Of a stretch of DNA of 64,000 nt, positions 16,645-25,415 are shown one piece after another. The notes below the pieces were generated by a model. The model did no database searches. It worked only from the letters and a program-made list of their open reading frames with translations, and was not told the origin of the DNA. This DNA is from Clostridia bacterium (GTDB lineage Bacteria > Bacillota > Clostridia > Lachnospirales > Lachnospiraceae), in contig CAJTDE010000014.1 in the NCBI GenBank assembly GCA_910574835.1, forward strand, positions 50,622 through 114,621, in the 5' to 3' direction. Each line of letters starts with the position of its first letter. Position 1 is the stretch's first letter. The position numbers and the translations under genes are program-made.

Positions 16645-17145
16645 TTATCTTTTCAGGTGATCCGGCACGATGATCTCTCCAACAGGGATTTCCCGCAGTT
16701 CTTTTTTCAGTGTATGGGTAAATCGGATGGTTCCCGCAGTACCGCCCTTTTCCCGACCATCGTAGACAGCGATCACCCGGTCGGAGTGTTCCACCATGTA
16801 GCGGTTGCGATGAGAGTAAACGCTGGGCTGATACTCCTCCCGGATGACAACAACATCTACACAAGCCTCCAGCATCTCATAGGTCCGCTTCTTTTGGCGC
16901 AGATTGTCAAGCCGTTTCTGGTAGGGGATCACGGCCACAAGCTCCAGCGCCGGATTTGACTTCCGCATTTCCAGCACGATTTCGGCAAAATACTGGTCTA
17001 CTCCCTCGGTAAAACCGCTCATAAAGCGAGTAAAGCCGTCAGCGACCGCCTTCTCAATCTCCTTCCGTAGAGCCGCCTTTACGCGGTTGATCTCCTTTTG
17101 GGGCAAATCCCTATGTCCTGTGACACAACAAGTCTTTTTCTGCAT
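16645..17145 (-). CDS. SLOG-family protein (DUF1273/YpsA-like)
   Basis: 166 residues. CCVTGHRDLP (about 6-15) and FMSGFTEGVDQYFAEIV fit the YpsA/DUF1273 branch of the SLOG nucleotide-binding superfamily. SLOG proteins bind nucleotide-derived ligands; an exact activity is not established. It is transcribed from a strong promoter (17292-17320) with a ~140-nt leader and closed by its own terminator. The AT-rich promoter contrasts with the GC-rich coding region. Confidence 0.82.
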   Translation of the reverse strand: MQKKTCCVTGHRDLPQKEINRVKAALRKEIEKAVADGFTRFMSGFTEGVDQYFAEIVLEMRKSNPALELVAVIPYQKRLDNLRQKKRTYEMLEACVDVVVIREEYQPSVYSHRNRYMVEHSDRVIAVYDGREKGGTAGTIRFTHTLKKELREIPVGEIIVPDHLKR

Positions 17146-17291
17146 CTGTCTTTCCTCCGTTTGATATTGATGGGCTGACCGGCTACTGCTGTTTGGAGTG
17201 GCTCTGTTTCAACATACCCGGCCACAGCTCCAACGGTCAAGGATGTCGCAAGGCAACACGCATGAATAGGTATAACCTTTTATCACTGTCA

Positions 17292-17320
17292 ATAATAGTA
17301 GATGTAATTTAGTAAGTCAA
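17292..17320 (-). promoter_or_regulatory. Strong promoter of the SLOG gene
   Basis: On the minus strand: TTGACT (17320-17315), a 17-nt spacer, TATTAT (17297-17292). Start predicted near 17285. Confidence 0.75.
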
Positions 17321-17393
17321 TGTTAATGCCCTTTTTCAATTTGCGGATACAGTCATTTCATGAGGTACAATCTAATACAAGGCGGAGGTGAGG

Positions 17394-17711
17394 ATGATGT
17401 ATGAAGATTTTCTCCCGGAACGGCTGGCAAAGCTAAGGATACAAAAAGGCGTATCAGCCCGTGATATGTCCCTGTCGCTGGGACAGGCAAACAACTATAT
17501 CAACAACATCGAAAACAAGAAGTCCCTGCCCTCCATGCAGGCATTCTTCTATATCTGCGAGTACCTTGATGTGACGCCCCAGGAGTTTTTTGATGACGGG
17601 AACGCCCACCCGGAGGCGCTCCAGGCATTTATAGCGGAGGCCAAAAAGCTGGACTCCCAATCGTTGGAATACATCCTCGGCATCATGAAAAAGCTGAATA
17701 ATACAACATGA
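17394..17711 (+). CDS. XRE-family helix-turn-helix protein
   Basis: 105 residues starting MMYEDFLPERLAKLRIQKGV. The HTH spans about 8-62 (SARDMSLSLGQANNYINNIENKKSLPSM ... VTPQEFF). GGAGGTGAGG precedes two adjacent ATGs (17394 and 17397); either may be used. It diverges from the SLOG gene and is the first plus-strand gene of the cargo block. Its stop lies in a 20-bp palindromic stem. Targets unknown. Confidence 0.87.
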   Translation: MMYEDFLPERLAKLRIQKGVSARDMSLSLGQANNYINNIENKKSLPSMQAFFYICEYLDVTPQEFFDDGNAHPEALQAFIAEAKKLDSQSLEYILGIMKKLNNTT

Positions 17712-17745
17712 AGCGGCCAAGCGACTGGCCGCTTCATGTTGTATT
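17700..17745. terminator. Perfect 20-bp stem-loop at the end of the XRE gene
   Basis: AATACAACATGAAGCGGCCA (17700-17719), a 6-nt loop, then its exact reverse complement (17726-17745). There is no long T run, so termination is less certain than the fold. It covers the stop codon. Confidence 0.65.
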
Positions 17746-17831
17746 GTACCCGATGATATTCAGGATATGTCCTGCTCCTATACTGGCGATAATCCAAGAA
17801 ATGTCCAAGATGTAAGGTGGACACTATATCC

Positions 17832-17860
17832 TTGCCATATTTGAGTAATGGAAATATAAT
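17832..17860 (+). promoter_or_regulatory. Promoter upstream of the two-component genes
   Basis: TTGCCA (17832-17837), a 17-nt spacer, TATAAT (17855-17860). It leaves a ~195-nt leader before the response regulator at 18063. A second TATAAT near 18035-18045 may give a shorter transcript. Nothing else is seen in 17746-18062. Confidence 0.65.
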
Positions 17861-18062
17861 GTATTTTGCAAGGGAGCGATATAGCCTATATGACCTCGTA
17901 AGGAATCGGGCATTACATCTTGTGAACCTGAATGTATCACCAGTATTGCAGATGTGGCAATAATATGGATGACCTTAAAGAACATAAAAAAGTGGGAAAA
18001 AAATAAATCTACACAATAGATTCACATTTCCCTGTTATAATCTATAGACGAGGAGGTGCGCC

Positions 18063-18734
18063 ATGAGCAAAATCTTAATTGTGGAGGACGATTTATCCAT
18101 ACAGGCATTGCTACACGACTTCATTGAGGAAGCAGGCCACAGCGTTGTATTAGCGTCTGACGGTGTTGAAGCACTTGCAAAGTATTCCGAGCAGCCTTTC
18201 GATCTGATACTGCTTGACATTATGCTGCCCAAAATTGACGGTTATGGTGTATGCGAGGTTATCCGGCAAAAGTCAGATGTGCCTATCATCATGCTTACCG
18301 CATTGGACGGAGAGGAAAATCAGATTAAGGGGTTGGATATGCAGGCGGACGATTATATCACAAAGCCTTTTTCCATGCCCGTCTTGCTGCGGAAAATTGC
18401 CGCCGTCCTGCGCCGATCTGCAAAACAGTCAGACGAACCGCACACAATCACATACAAAGACCTCACTTTGGATTTAGAGGGGTACAGGGTATATACAAAG
18501 CAAGAAAATATCGACCTCACGCCCCGCGAGTTTGAGATATTGCGGGAGCTAATCATGCACCAAGGCCGGATTTTAACGCGGCAAAATCTCTTACAAACTC
18601 TTTGGAAATATGAATTTTTCGGAGAAGAACGGATTATTGACACACACATCAAAAATCTGCGGAAAAAGCTCGGCACTGCTGACTACATAGAAACAATCAG
18701 AGGGGTGGGATATAGAGTTGATAAGGAAGATTAG
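18063..18734 (+). CDS. OmpR-family response regulator
   Basis: 223 residues. Receiver domain (1-120) with acidic pair ED at 8-9, phospho-acceptor Asp52 (LLDIMLPKIDG), Thr in MLTALD, and Lys in TKPF. A winged-helix output domain (about 128-222) includes LTPREFEILRELIMHQGRILTRQNLL and RGVGYRV. The ribosome site GAGGAGG is strong. The kinase gene overlaps its 3' end by 17 nt. It partly resembles VanR-type regulators of Tn1549, but no resistance genes follow, so the regulon is unknown. Confidence 0.94.
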   Translation: MSKILIVEDDLSIQALLHDFIEEAGHSVVLASDGVEALAKYSEQPFDLILLDIMLPKIDGYGVCEVIRQKSDVPIIMLTALDGEENQIKGLDMQADDYITKPFSMPVLLRKIAAVLRRSAKQSDEPHTITYKDLTLDLEGYRVYTKQENIDLTPREFEILRELIMHQGRILTRQNLLQTLWKYEFFGEERIIDTHIKNLRKKLGTADYIETIRGVGYRVDKED

Positions 18735-20082
18735 AAATAGCCTGTCTGCAAAAGTTTTTTTGATGACTGCCGTCCTAATGGCAGCCTGCTGTTCTATAAC
18801 ATATTTCTGCATAACCCAATTTGCTCCATACATATATACGCATGATTTTTCTACGATAGATGAGGAACTGCCTTATTTCATTGAGGACATTTCCCATTTT
18901 ACAAAAGAGGAAGCATTATTTGTCATAGAGGATTATTGTAATCAGATTGTTGAAAAAAATGATGATGAATTTGTTTTCCACCTTTTTCAAAGCAACAGCG
19001 AAGAACTCAAGCAGTTTAGCAAAAATGATACATCACAATGGTGTCGACTAACTTTTTCGGACAGCATAGATGAGTACGTAGTATTCTTTTCTAAAAACAC
19101 AGAAAAAGAAAGTCAGGTGGTGGAGGCACTTCAAAAAGCAATTCCTGTTTTGAGCGTTGTGATTATTGTTGTTTCCATCATCGCAGCTTTTTTCTATACC
19201 ATTTACATGACAACACCCATTAAAAAAATCAGTAGAATATCAAAACAAATGGCAGTATTGGATTTCAACGGCCTATGTACTGTCCGGCGCACAGACGAAA
19301 TAGGTGTTCTCGCTGACAGCTTAAATGACCTGTCGAGAAAACTATCGTCCGCCTTGTCGGAGCTACAGAGTGCAAATCAGAAGCTGCAAGCTGATATTGA
19401 TATGGAGCGACAGCTTGAACGCCAGCGGGTAGAGTTTTTTTCGGCGGCTTCCCACGAACTAAAAACACCTATTACTATTATCAAAGGCCAGCTACAAGGT
19501 ATGCTCTATCAGGTGGGACGCTATAAGGACAGGGAAACCTATCTTGCACAATCTCTGGAAGTTACGGATAACTTAGAGAAAATGGTGCAGGAGCTTTTGA
19601 CAATATCACGGTTGGACACGCCGGGGTATGCGTTCAATCCCTCGCACATTCACTTTGACAAACTGATCAAAGACCGTCTGGCAGCAAATGAAGATTTGTT
19701 TATGCAACATGAATTGACGGTTGAAAAAGACATATCCTCGGAGGTCAGCATTTCAGGCGATTTGCAGCTTCTTCAAAAGGTGGTGGACAACCTTTTGGGG
19801 AACGCCGCCGCATACTCTCCAGCGGGGGAACGAATAACGGTTAAAGTATGGCGGGCCGATGAAAAAGCGCATTTGACGATTGAGAATACAGGGGTACATA
19901 TCCCTGACGAGGACATTCCAAAATTGTTTGAGGCGTTTTATCGAGTCGATCAGTCAAGAAATCGGCAGACGGGCGGCACAGGCTTGGGCTTATACATCGT
20001 CAAAACAATTCTTGATTTGCATGGGGCGGCAATCAAAATCGAAAACACAGCGCAGGGTGTGATGGTGTCGGTACAATTTTAG
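18718..20082 (+). CDS. Sensor histidine kinase
   Basis: 454 residues from a TTG start inside the response-regulator gene. Two membrane segments (about 14-36 and 142-162) flank an extracytoplasmic sensor domain of ~105 residues. Then come HAMP (about 163-215), a DHp domain with SHELKTP (phospho-acceptor His246), and an ATPase domain with NAAAYS, a DEDIPKLFEAFYRVD box and TGGTGLGLYIVK. Membrane located. The ligand is unknown; the lipoprotein immediately downstream may be an accessory sensor (inference). Confidence 0.93.
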   Translation: MIRKIRNSLSAKVFLMTAVLMAACCSITYFCITQFAPYIYTHDFSTIDEELPYFIEDISHFTKEEALFVIEDYCNQIVEKNDDEFVFHLFQSNSEELKQFSKNDTSQWCRLTFSDSIDEYVVFFSKNTEKESQVVEALQKAIPVLSVVIIVVSIIAAFFYTIYMTTPIKKISRISKQMAVLDFNGLCTVRRTDEIGVLADSLNDLSRKLSSALSELQSANQKLQADIDMERQLERQRVEFFSAASHELKTPITIIKGQLQGMLYQVGRYKDRETYLAQSLEVTDNLEKMVQELLTISRLDTPGYAFNPSHIHFDKLIKDRLAANEDLFMQHELTVEKDISSEVSISGDLQLLQKVVDNLLGNAAAYSPAGERITVKVWRADEKAHLTIENTGVHIPDEDIPKLFEAFYRVDQSRNRQTGGTGLGLYIVKTILDLHGAAIKIENTAQGVMVSVQF

Positions 20083-20232
20083 AAATATCCGATTCCAAAG
20101 GGCGGTGAGCGAAAGGCTTGCCGTCCTTTCTCTATCTCCACATAAAAAACATATTCAATACAAACTCAATTCAAGCTGGGCAGGTATGATAAAGCTGTAC
20201 CCGGAAAGGGTAACAGAAAGGAGCATTTGACA

Positions 20233-21582
20233 ATGAAAAAATACCTATCACTCGTTCTCGCCGCTCTGCTAATCATGGGTGTGTTGGCAGGCTGTGGAGA
20301 ACAGGGAAACACCCCTGCCCCAGACAATTCCAGCACACCCATTCGCACACAGGCAACGCTCCCGGCTGACGGTTCATTTACCAGCGAGGAATACGAAAAG
20401 TTGCTGGCCCTCCGATTTGAAGGTTACGAGGAAATGACCGTAGCCGAGTTTCGGGACAAGGTCGGGGCTGTGACAGACACAAAAGAATACACTGATTTGT
20501 TTGAGCAGCTTCCCAAAGACACCGCCTTGCAGGAGTTGAAAGACACCGATGAAGATGCCGAGTTTCTGTTTTATATCCTGCCGCTGGCTGGCGACGATTG
20601 GAAAACACGAAGTTACAACGGAGAAGTAACATCCTCTTATACAGGGGATAAAGCGCGGCTGGAATATTCTTTCACCCTGACAATCCTGAACCCTGACGCG
20701 CTTTGGATTAAGGATTACAATGATACTCGTCTGGGCATCATGGGCGTTATGCAGGATACGCTTCGGAACAAAACAAAAGACGAACTCCGAGACGAGGCCG
20801 CTATCAGGGCGGATGTTCAATTCCAGATAGACCATCTGCTTCAGAATATCAATCAGACAGCGGAACTCAGTGCCGCCATTGAATTTGCGTATTTCCCTCT
20901 GCCCGCGGCTGGAGAGAAACCGCAAGTTTCAGGAGCAAACGGGAACGGCAATCAGGAAACCCGGCGAGCCGAGCATGGTACAAAAGAGGACTATCAATCC
21001 CTGCTGGCTTTGAAAACGCCAGACTATGCCAGCATGAGCGTTGCAGATTTTAACGCAAAGCTGCTGGCATGGGCTGACGAGGATTTTAGCCGAATGGAAC
21101 GCATTGACGCTGATATGCTGTTCAATGATTTTCAAGTAAGTTTGAGCGAAGAAGAACTTGCGTTTATTCGGCTGACGGTGTTCCTTTCGGGAACTGAAAA
21201 CGGCGAGTTTGTGCAAAGCAGTTACACAAGCGACCCTGTGGCAGACCCCGTATATCAAGAGAGCTTGCCGCAAAAAGCGGATAAGTCCAACGAAAAGGCC
21301 CCTATGTGGTGTGACTTTGGCTATCGCTTCTCGTACCACATAGCAAATGAAGAAACGCTGACGGTTGGAGAGCGAGATTGTTGTATTGGCGGCATGATTA
21401 CCGCCGTAGAGAAGTTTTGGAATGACACAACGCTTGACGATCTGCTCACCATGACGAAAAGCAACATGATCTCCCGCCTTAATTCTTTGGCTGCTGAATA
21501 TAGCACCGACAACATTGTGATTACCATAAGTGCAGAGCAAGTCCATTTCGACCATACGGAGGAACGCCCCGAACTGCCGTAA
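20233..21582 (+). CDS. Lipoprotein with two tandem repeats of an unknown domain
   Basis: 449 residues. The signal peptide ends in the lipobox LAGC, with the lipidated Cys at 21. The start ATG at 20233 follows AAAGGAGCATTTGACA. The mature part contains two related ~200-residue domains: one begins near EEYEKLLALRFEGYEEMTVAEFRDKV, the other near DYQSLLALKTPDYASMSVADFNAKL. No catalytic motif is recognised. It follows the two-component pair and is probably co-transcribed. It is likely displayed outside the membrane as a sensor or binding partner for the kinase; this is inference. Confidence 0.75.
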   Translation: MKKYLSLVLAALLIMGVLAGCGEQGNTPAPDNSSTPIRTQATLPADGSFTSEEYEKLLALRFEGYEEMTVAEFRDKVGAVTDTKEYTDLFEQLPKDTALQELKDTDEDAEFLFYILPLAGDDWKTRSYNGEVTSSYTGDKARLEYSFTLTILNPDALWIKDYNDTRLGIMGVMQDTLRNKTKDELRDEAAIRADVQFQIDHLLQNINQTAELSAAIEFAYFPLPAAGEKPQVSGANGNGNQETRRAEHGTKEDYQSLLALKTPDYASMSVADFNAKLLAWADEDFSRMERIDADMLFNDFQVSLSEEELAFIRLTVFLSGTENGEFVQSSYTSDPVADPVYQESLPQKADKSNEKAPMWCDFGYRFSYHIANEETLTVGERDCCIGGMITAVEKFWNDTTLDDLLTMTKSNMISRLNSLAAEYSTDNIVITISAEQVHFDHTEERPELP

Positions 21583-21612
21583 CATTCTCTGAAAAAATAA
21601 GTTCCGATGACT

Positions 21613-21649
21613 CCTGCCGCACGATTGTAAAAAACTTTCGTGCGGCAGG
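21613..21649 (+). terminator. Hairpin after the lipoprotein gene
   Basis: CCTGCCGCACGA / TCGTGCGGCAGG, a perfect 12-bp stem with a 13-nt loop. The T tract is poor. Confidence 0.6.
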
Positions 21650-21810
21650 TCTATCAAAAGATTGCTAAATATGGCACTATAATTTTGTGTGTCACCAGAT
21701 TCATTTTGCACAGTCGAAGTCTACCGTTTTGCCAAAGCAGTAGGAGGTGATGACATGGGAAATTAGCTGTTCTTGACATATCGGAATCTGGCAGACAAAT
21801 TGGAGAGAAA

Positions 21811-22266
21811 TTGTTCGCTCTGTTAGATATTAGCCAGCAACAGGAACTGATGCAGTATGTTCTCGCACAGAAGCAAGGCGGCAATCCTGATACATCTCTG
21901 CGCAGTATTTCTTCGCAGGTCATCCCGACTACTTCTATTGTCAAATTAACAGAAATCCAAGCGGAGAATTTGTACTTCTGCTTAGAAAACCGATTGGTAT
22001 ATATCTGCGAGACTGAGATCATGCTGACAGTGAAAGAGTTCGACATCTTCGCCCTGCTCATCATGAATCCTCGCCGGGTACTCACCTATGACATGATAAT
22101 AGACCTTGTGTGGCACGAAAATCTTGACTACTACTCCCACAGAGCAATCAACAACCATGTCAGCAATCTCCGGCATAAACTCAAGGTCACACCAGAGACG
22201 CCGGACTACATCAGGAGCGTTCACAGCATTGGGTACAAATTCAATCCGAATATCGAACTTCTTTGA
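21811..22266 (+). CDS. Orphan OmpR-type winged-helix protein lacking a receiver domain
   Basis: 151 residues from a TTG start (GGAGAG upstream). The last ~100 residues (EIMLTVKEFDIFALLIMNPRRVLTYDMIIDLVW ... VHSIGYKF) form a Trans_reg_C winged helix. No phospho-receiver is present. A better ribosome site about 60 nt upstream (AGGAGGTGATGAC) leads to ATG-GGA-AAT-TAG in another frame. The open frame extends back to there without a start codon, so the gene may be a frame-shifted or decayed regulator. Function uncertain. Confidence 0.6.
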   Translation: MFALLDISQQQELMQYVLAQKQGGNPDTSLRSISSQVIPTTSIVKLTEIQAENLYFCLENRLVYICETEIMLTVKEFDIFALLIMNPRRVLTYDMIIDLVWHENLDYYSHRAINNHVSNLRHKLKVTPETPDYIRSVHSIGYKFNPNIELL

Positions 22267-22444
22267 AGCCCCGGACGCATATTGCGGTCGGGGCTTTTCT
22301 CTCGGCAAAAAACAGGATTTTTCTTGGAGTGTTCCCGGACTGTCCTCGAAAAAATCTGAAGAACTGTCCGTTATAGTTTTTTCAGATAAAGGAGCAGGAC
22401 AAGCGCATCGGGCAGATGCCGTCCAGAATACGGAGAACACTGGC

Positions 22445-22903
22445 ATGACAGTTTTTTCAAATACATGTTCAGATACCAGCCTTCAAGATAATACTGCGGC
22501 TTTCCCGGCAATGATAGAATGGGCAACCGCCACAAACAGAGCCATCGCCCCGATGGAGTTTCCAGACGCGCTCCACTACCTGATGAAGGACCAGAAGATG
22601 ACGGTGGAGCATCTGGAGGAAACCTCGCTGATCTCGACCCGCACTATCATCCGTTTGAGTAATGACCCGGACTACGGCGTGACCAGGGAACACATCGTGG
22701 CGCTATCGATCGGTCTGACACTCCCGCCGATTATCAGTATGGAGCTGTTGCGGAAAGCGGGGCTTACGATGAAGAACACCTTGCGCCACAATACATACTG
22801 CATGGTCCTGTGCGAGATGTACTCCTGCAAGATTGAAGCTGTGAACCAATTCCTCGTTTCGCTCAACATACCGCCGCTCACAAGGCTGGGGGCAAAGATG
22901 TAA
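22445..22903 (+). CDS. Helix-turn-helix-like protein of the element, function unknown
   Basis: 152 residues from the ATG at 22445 (GGAGA 8 nt upstream); the in-frame sequence before this is the shadow of the preceding gene. The region MEFPDALHYLMKDQKMTVEHLEETSLISTRTIIRLSNDPDYGVTREHIVALSIGLTLPPIISMELLRKAG looks like an XRE-type fold (about 35-110). The first ~35 residues look non-conserved, so the true start could be later. It is the last plus-strand gene of the cargo block. Confidence 0.6.
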   Translation: MTVFSNTCSDTSLQDNTAAFPAMIEWATATNRAIAPMEFPDALHYLMKDQKMTVEHLEETSLISTRTIIRLSNDPDYGVTREHIVALSIGLTLPPIISMELLRKAGLTMKNTLRHNTYCMVLCEMYSCKIEAVNQFLVSLNIPPLTRLGAKM

Positions 22904-22943
22904 CGGTGGGGGATTTTACGGGGTGCGCTACTTGGCAAGCAGG

Positions 22944-23125
22944 GCATTTGTATATACAAATGCACGAAACAGACATCCAGCGTTGCCGCCGGATGTCTGT
23001 TTCTCTGCTTGTTGGGGTAGCACCCCAAACCCCTTGAACAGCCCCGTGGCCGGGGCTGGCTGCGCGTTCGGTTCCCGAACGCTGTTGTCCCTGCGACCCA
23101 GGGACAGGCGGGGCTTGCGCCCCGC
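22944..23125. repeat. Array of seven hairpins between the cargo and the relaxase (oriT candidate)
   Basis: Perfect or near-perfect inverted repeats in series: GCATTTGTATATACAAATGC (22944-22963); GAAACAGACATCC / GGATGTCTGTTTC (22966-23003); TTGGGGT / ACCCCAA (23012-23028); GCCCCG / CGGGGC (23041-23056); GCGTTCGG / CCGAACGC (23064-23082); TGTCCCTG / CAGGGACA (23086-23106); GCGGGGC / GCCCCGC (23108-23125). No gene lies here. The location beside the relaxase and the density suggest a transfer origin; no nick site is proven. Confidence 0.5.
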
Positions 23126-23164
23126 GTGGAGACGGAAACGACCGCCTCGGTGTTTCCGGGAAAA

Positions 23165-23210
23165 AGAAAAAGACGGGGCTGGCCTACATCCCTGTAAGCC
23201 AGCCCCGCCA
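23165..23210 (-). terminator. Terminator of the relaxase operon
   Basis: A minus-strand stem CGGGGCTGGC / GCCAGCCCCG with an inner TACA/TGTA pairing, followed by TCTTTTTCTTTTT. Confidence 0.9.
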
Positions 23211-23213
23211 AGA

Positions 23214-24629
23214 TCATCTGTGCTGATCTGTCCGCTGTTCCTCCTTGCGCCGCTCCTCCATAGCCGCCTGTTCCTTCTCCTTTTCCAGAAGGACAGCCGC
23301 CACTTTCTGCGCCACAAGGTACTCCTGCATCTCCGTCCTTGCCTTTCGGTACGCTGGATAAGCCGCCCGTTTCTGTTCCAGAAGCTGGGCATACTCGGCG
23401 TTCAACTCCTTGACACGGGGGAGTTTTTTCAAGCCGAGTTGTTCAAAAGCCTCCTTTGCCGCCTTGTGCAGCGTGATGGCCTCCCGATGCCCCTCAAGGA
23501 ATTTTTTGCTGTACCCTGCCTTGCGGTAGGCCACATATACCTCCCTGGTCTTGGAGTAGTTGATGATGTGCTTTTTCAGAGCGGCGATCTCCTGCATCCG
23601 CTGCTCCGCCGCCTTGATGGAATCCCCCAGACCGTTGAACTGGGTGACTGCCGCATCCGCCCTCGCCGCCAGTTCGTCAAAGCTGTCGATCTCGTTCTCC
23701 TGTAAAAAGCACATGACCTGTGCCATCTGTTTCAGGTTAAAGAGGGTCGCCCACCGCTGGTATCCGGCGCCTTTCCCCTCGTTCAGCTTCGCCTGAATAT
23801 CAATGAGAAGGGAAAACTTCTTGTCGTGGACTTGCTGGCTTTTCCCCGCAGACCGCTCCCGGCGTTTCCCGGCAATAGCGTCTTTCAGATCGTCCACCGT
23901 GTAACCTTCGCCCAGCGAACTGAACCGGGCAAAACGCTCCTGCCCTCTGCATCGAACTGAAGGCCGCTTGCCCGGTTTGTACTCGCATCCGGCCTCCTTC
24001 AGGAACGAGATCAGTTCCTCGAAGTCCTTCGGCTTTCTCTGCATAGCCGCGTCAATGGCTGCCCTCAGATCGTCACGGTTGGAAGTCCTCTTGGGGTACT
24101 CGGTGCGCTTTTTCCGTTCCCGATAGGGGCGCGGCACTATGACAGAAAGCCCATGCTCCAGACACAGCCGGTCACTGACCCGTTGCAGGGCCAGCCCGGA
24201 TAAATGGAAATCCCTGAACTTCCGGGTGCAGTCCAGGGAGGTGGAATTGAAGATGATGTGATTATGGATATGCGCCCGGTCGGTATGGGTGGCAACGATA
24301 AATGCGTGTTTACCTTTCGTGAAGCGCATCCCCAGCTCATAGCCGATACGGTTGGCCTCCTCCGGCGTGACCTCGCCCGGTTTGAAGGACTGGCGTATCT
24401 GGTAGGCGATGACATCATGCTTCTGGCGGCGGCCTGTCATGTGTTCATACTGCCGCTTTGACAGAAGGAACTGCTCATCCGCTGTCCGGGCGTCGCACTC
24501 ATAGCTGGAGATATATTTTCCGCCCTCGGTCTTTTCCTCATTCTTGGAATAATCCGTCCTGTCCGCCAGCGTCTGGGCGATAGTCTTGCCCTTGTTGATG
24601 TGCAGCGCGATCAGCCGTGTCGCCGCCAT
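23214..24629 (-). CDS. MOB-type relaxase (mobilisation nuclease)
   Basis: 471 residues. Nicks oriT and leads the strand into the recipient. The N-terminal relaxase domain (about 1-170) has candidate catalytic tyrosines Tyr39/Tyr43 (KYISSYECD) and the metal-binding three-His motif HTDRAHIHNH, His115-124. A basic middle region and a long coiled C-terminus (about 330-471) follow. The pattern fits MOBP-like relaxases of Tn1549-type ICEs. MobC is encoded 1.4 kb upstream. A hairpin array and terminator lie immediately downstream. Confidence 0.93.
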   Translation of the reverse strand: MAATRLIALHINKGKTIAQTLADRTDYSKNEEKTEGGKYISSYECDARTADEQFLLSKRQYEHMTGRRQKHDVIAYQIRQSFKPGEVTPEEANRIGYELGMRFTKGKHAFIVATHTDRAHIHNHIIFNSTSLDCTRKFRDFHLSGLALQRVSDRLCLEHGLSVIVPRPYRERKKRTEYPKRTSNRDDLRAAIDAAMQRKPKDFEELISFLKEAGCEYKPGKRPSVRCRGQERFARFSSLGEGYTVDDLKDAIAGKRRERSAGKSQQVHDKKFSLLIDIQAKLNEGKGAGYQRWATLFNLKQMAQVMCFLQENEIDSFDELAARADAAVTQFNGLGDSIKAAEQRMQEIAALKKHIINYSKTREVYVAYRKAGYSKKFLEGHREAITLHKAAKEAFEQLGLKKLPRVKELNAEYAQLLEQKRAAYPAYRKARTEMQEYLVAQKVAAVLLEKEKEQAAMEERRKEEQRTDQHR

Positions 24630-24653
24630 AGTCCACCTCCATCGTTCAAAAAC

Positions 24654-25322
24654 TTACATTGCCAGTTCCTCCGGGAACCGTGTACTCCGCACCTTTCCGG
24701 GGAAGCTGTCCCTCTGTGGGTCGGCTGTCCCCCTGCGGTCGAAAGCGGCGATCTTCTTTTCAAGACCGGCCAGGTCTTTCTCCTTTTCCTTGACGATGGC
24801 GGTGCGTTCCTCCAGAGTGCCGGAGATCAGCTCGTCCAGCAGATACTCCACATAGTCCATTTTCTGCAAGGCTTCGCAGAACAGGGGATGCCAGTCCTCG
24901 TCCTCTGGTTGCGGCGCATACTGCTCCTTCCAGTCACGGAGCAGATGGAGGTACTCGCACAGTACACGGTAACAGCGGTTCTCCTTTTTGCGGTACTCCT
25001 GTGCCGCCGCCAGTTTGGAAATGACGGACGGCCTTTTCTGGGGCTGCCATGTTTGCAGGCCCTCATACCGCACTCCGAAATCCTCCGCCAGCTTCTCGGC
25101 GGCTCTCTTGGGGGAGAGGTCGAACAGCTTGCCCACAAAGTCGATCACATCCCCGTCCTCCTGACAGCCGAAGCAGTGAAACCGCTTATCCACCTTCATG
25201 CTGGGCGTTCGGTCATCATGGAACGGACAGCAGGCCATGCCGTTGCGCTTGACCTCGATCCCGTAATGCTCCGCTGCCGTCCTTGTTGGTACGGCGTCCT
25301 TGACCGCTTCAAATAAATTCAT
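24654..25322 (-). CDS. CHC2 zinc-finger (primase-like) protein
   Basis: 222 residues starting MNLFEAVKDAVPTRTAAEHYG. The DnaG-type zinc finger is complete: CPFH (Cys32, His35) and CFGC (Cys50, Cys53). There is no TOPRIM catalytic domain; the rest is helical and charged. The start at 25322 is preferred to the ATG 6 nt earlier because GGGAAAGGGGG is then well spaced. It probably aids priming or single-strand processing during transfer or replication of the element. Confidence 0.85.
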   Translation of the reverse strand: MNLFEAVKDAVPTRTAAEHYGIEVKRNGMACCPFHDDRTPSMKVDKRFHCFGCQEDGDVIDFVGKLFDLSPKRAAEKLAEDFGVRYEGLQTWQPQKRPSVISKLAAAQEYRKKENRCYRVLCEYLHLLRDWKEQYAPQPEDEDWHPLFCEALQKMDYVEYLLDELISGTLEERTAIVKEKEKDLAGLEKKIAAFDRRGTADPQRDSFPGKVRSTRFPEELAM

Positions 25323-25356
25323 TGTCATGCCCCCTTTCCCGGTATGTAAAAGGGGC

Positions 25357-25391
25357 AAAAAAAGGAAGGAGCGGCAGTCGCCGTTCCCTCC
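25357..25391 (-). terminator. Terminator between the 58-residue gene and the CHC2 gene
   Basis: A minus-strand hairpin GGAACGGC / GCCGCTCC followed by TTCCTTTTTTT. Confidence 0.7.
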
Positions 25392-25415
25392 TATGCGCTG
25401 GTTATGGAACTGTCT

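Noticed and set aside
18063..20082. A vancomycin-resistance VanR/VanS pair, as expected in Tn1549-like elements
   Set aside because: The genes are generic OmpR/histidine-kinase types and no vanY, W, H, B or X gene follows; the neighbour is a lipoprotein.
22106..22444. N-terminal extension of the 22445-22903 protein
   Set aside because: This stretch is the other-frame shadow of the winged-helix gene at 21811-22266 plus spacer, without a ribosome site.
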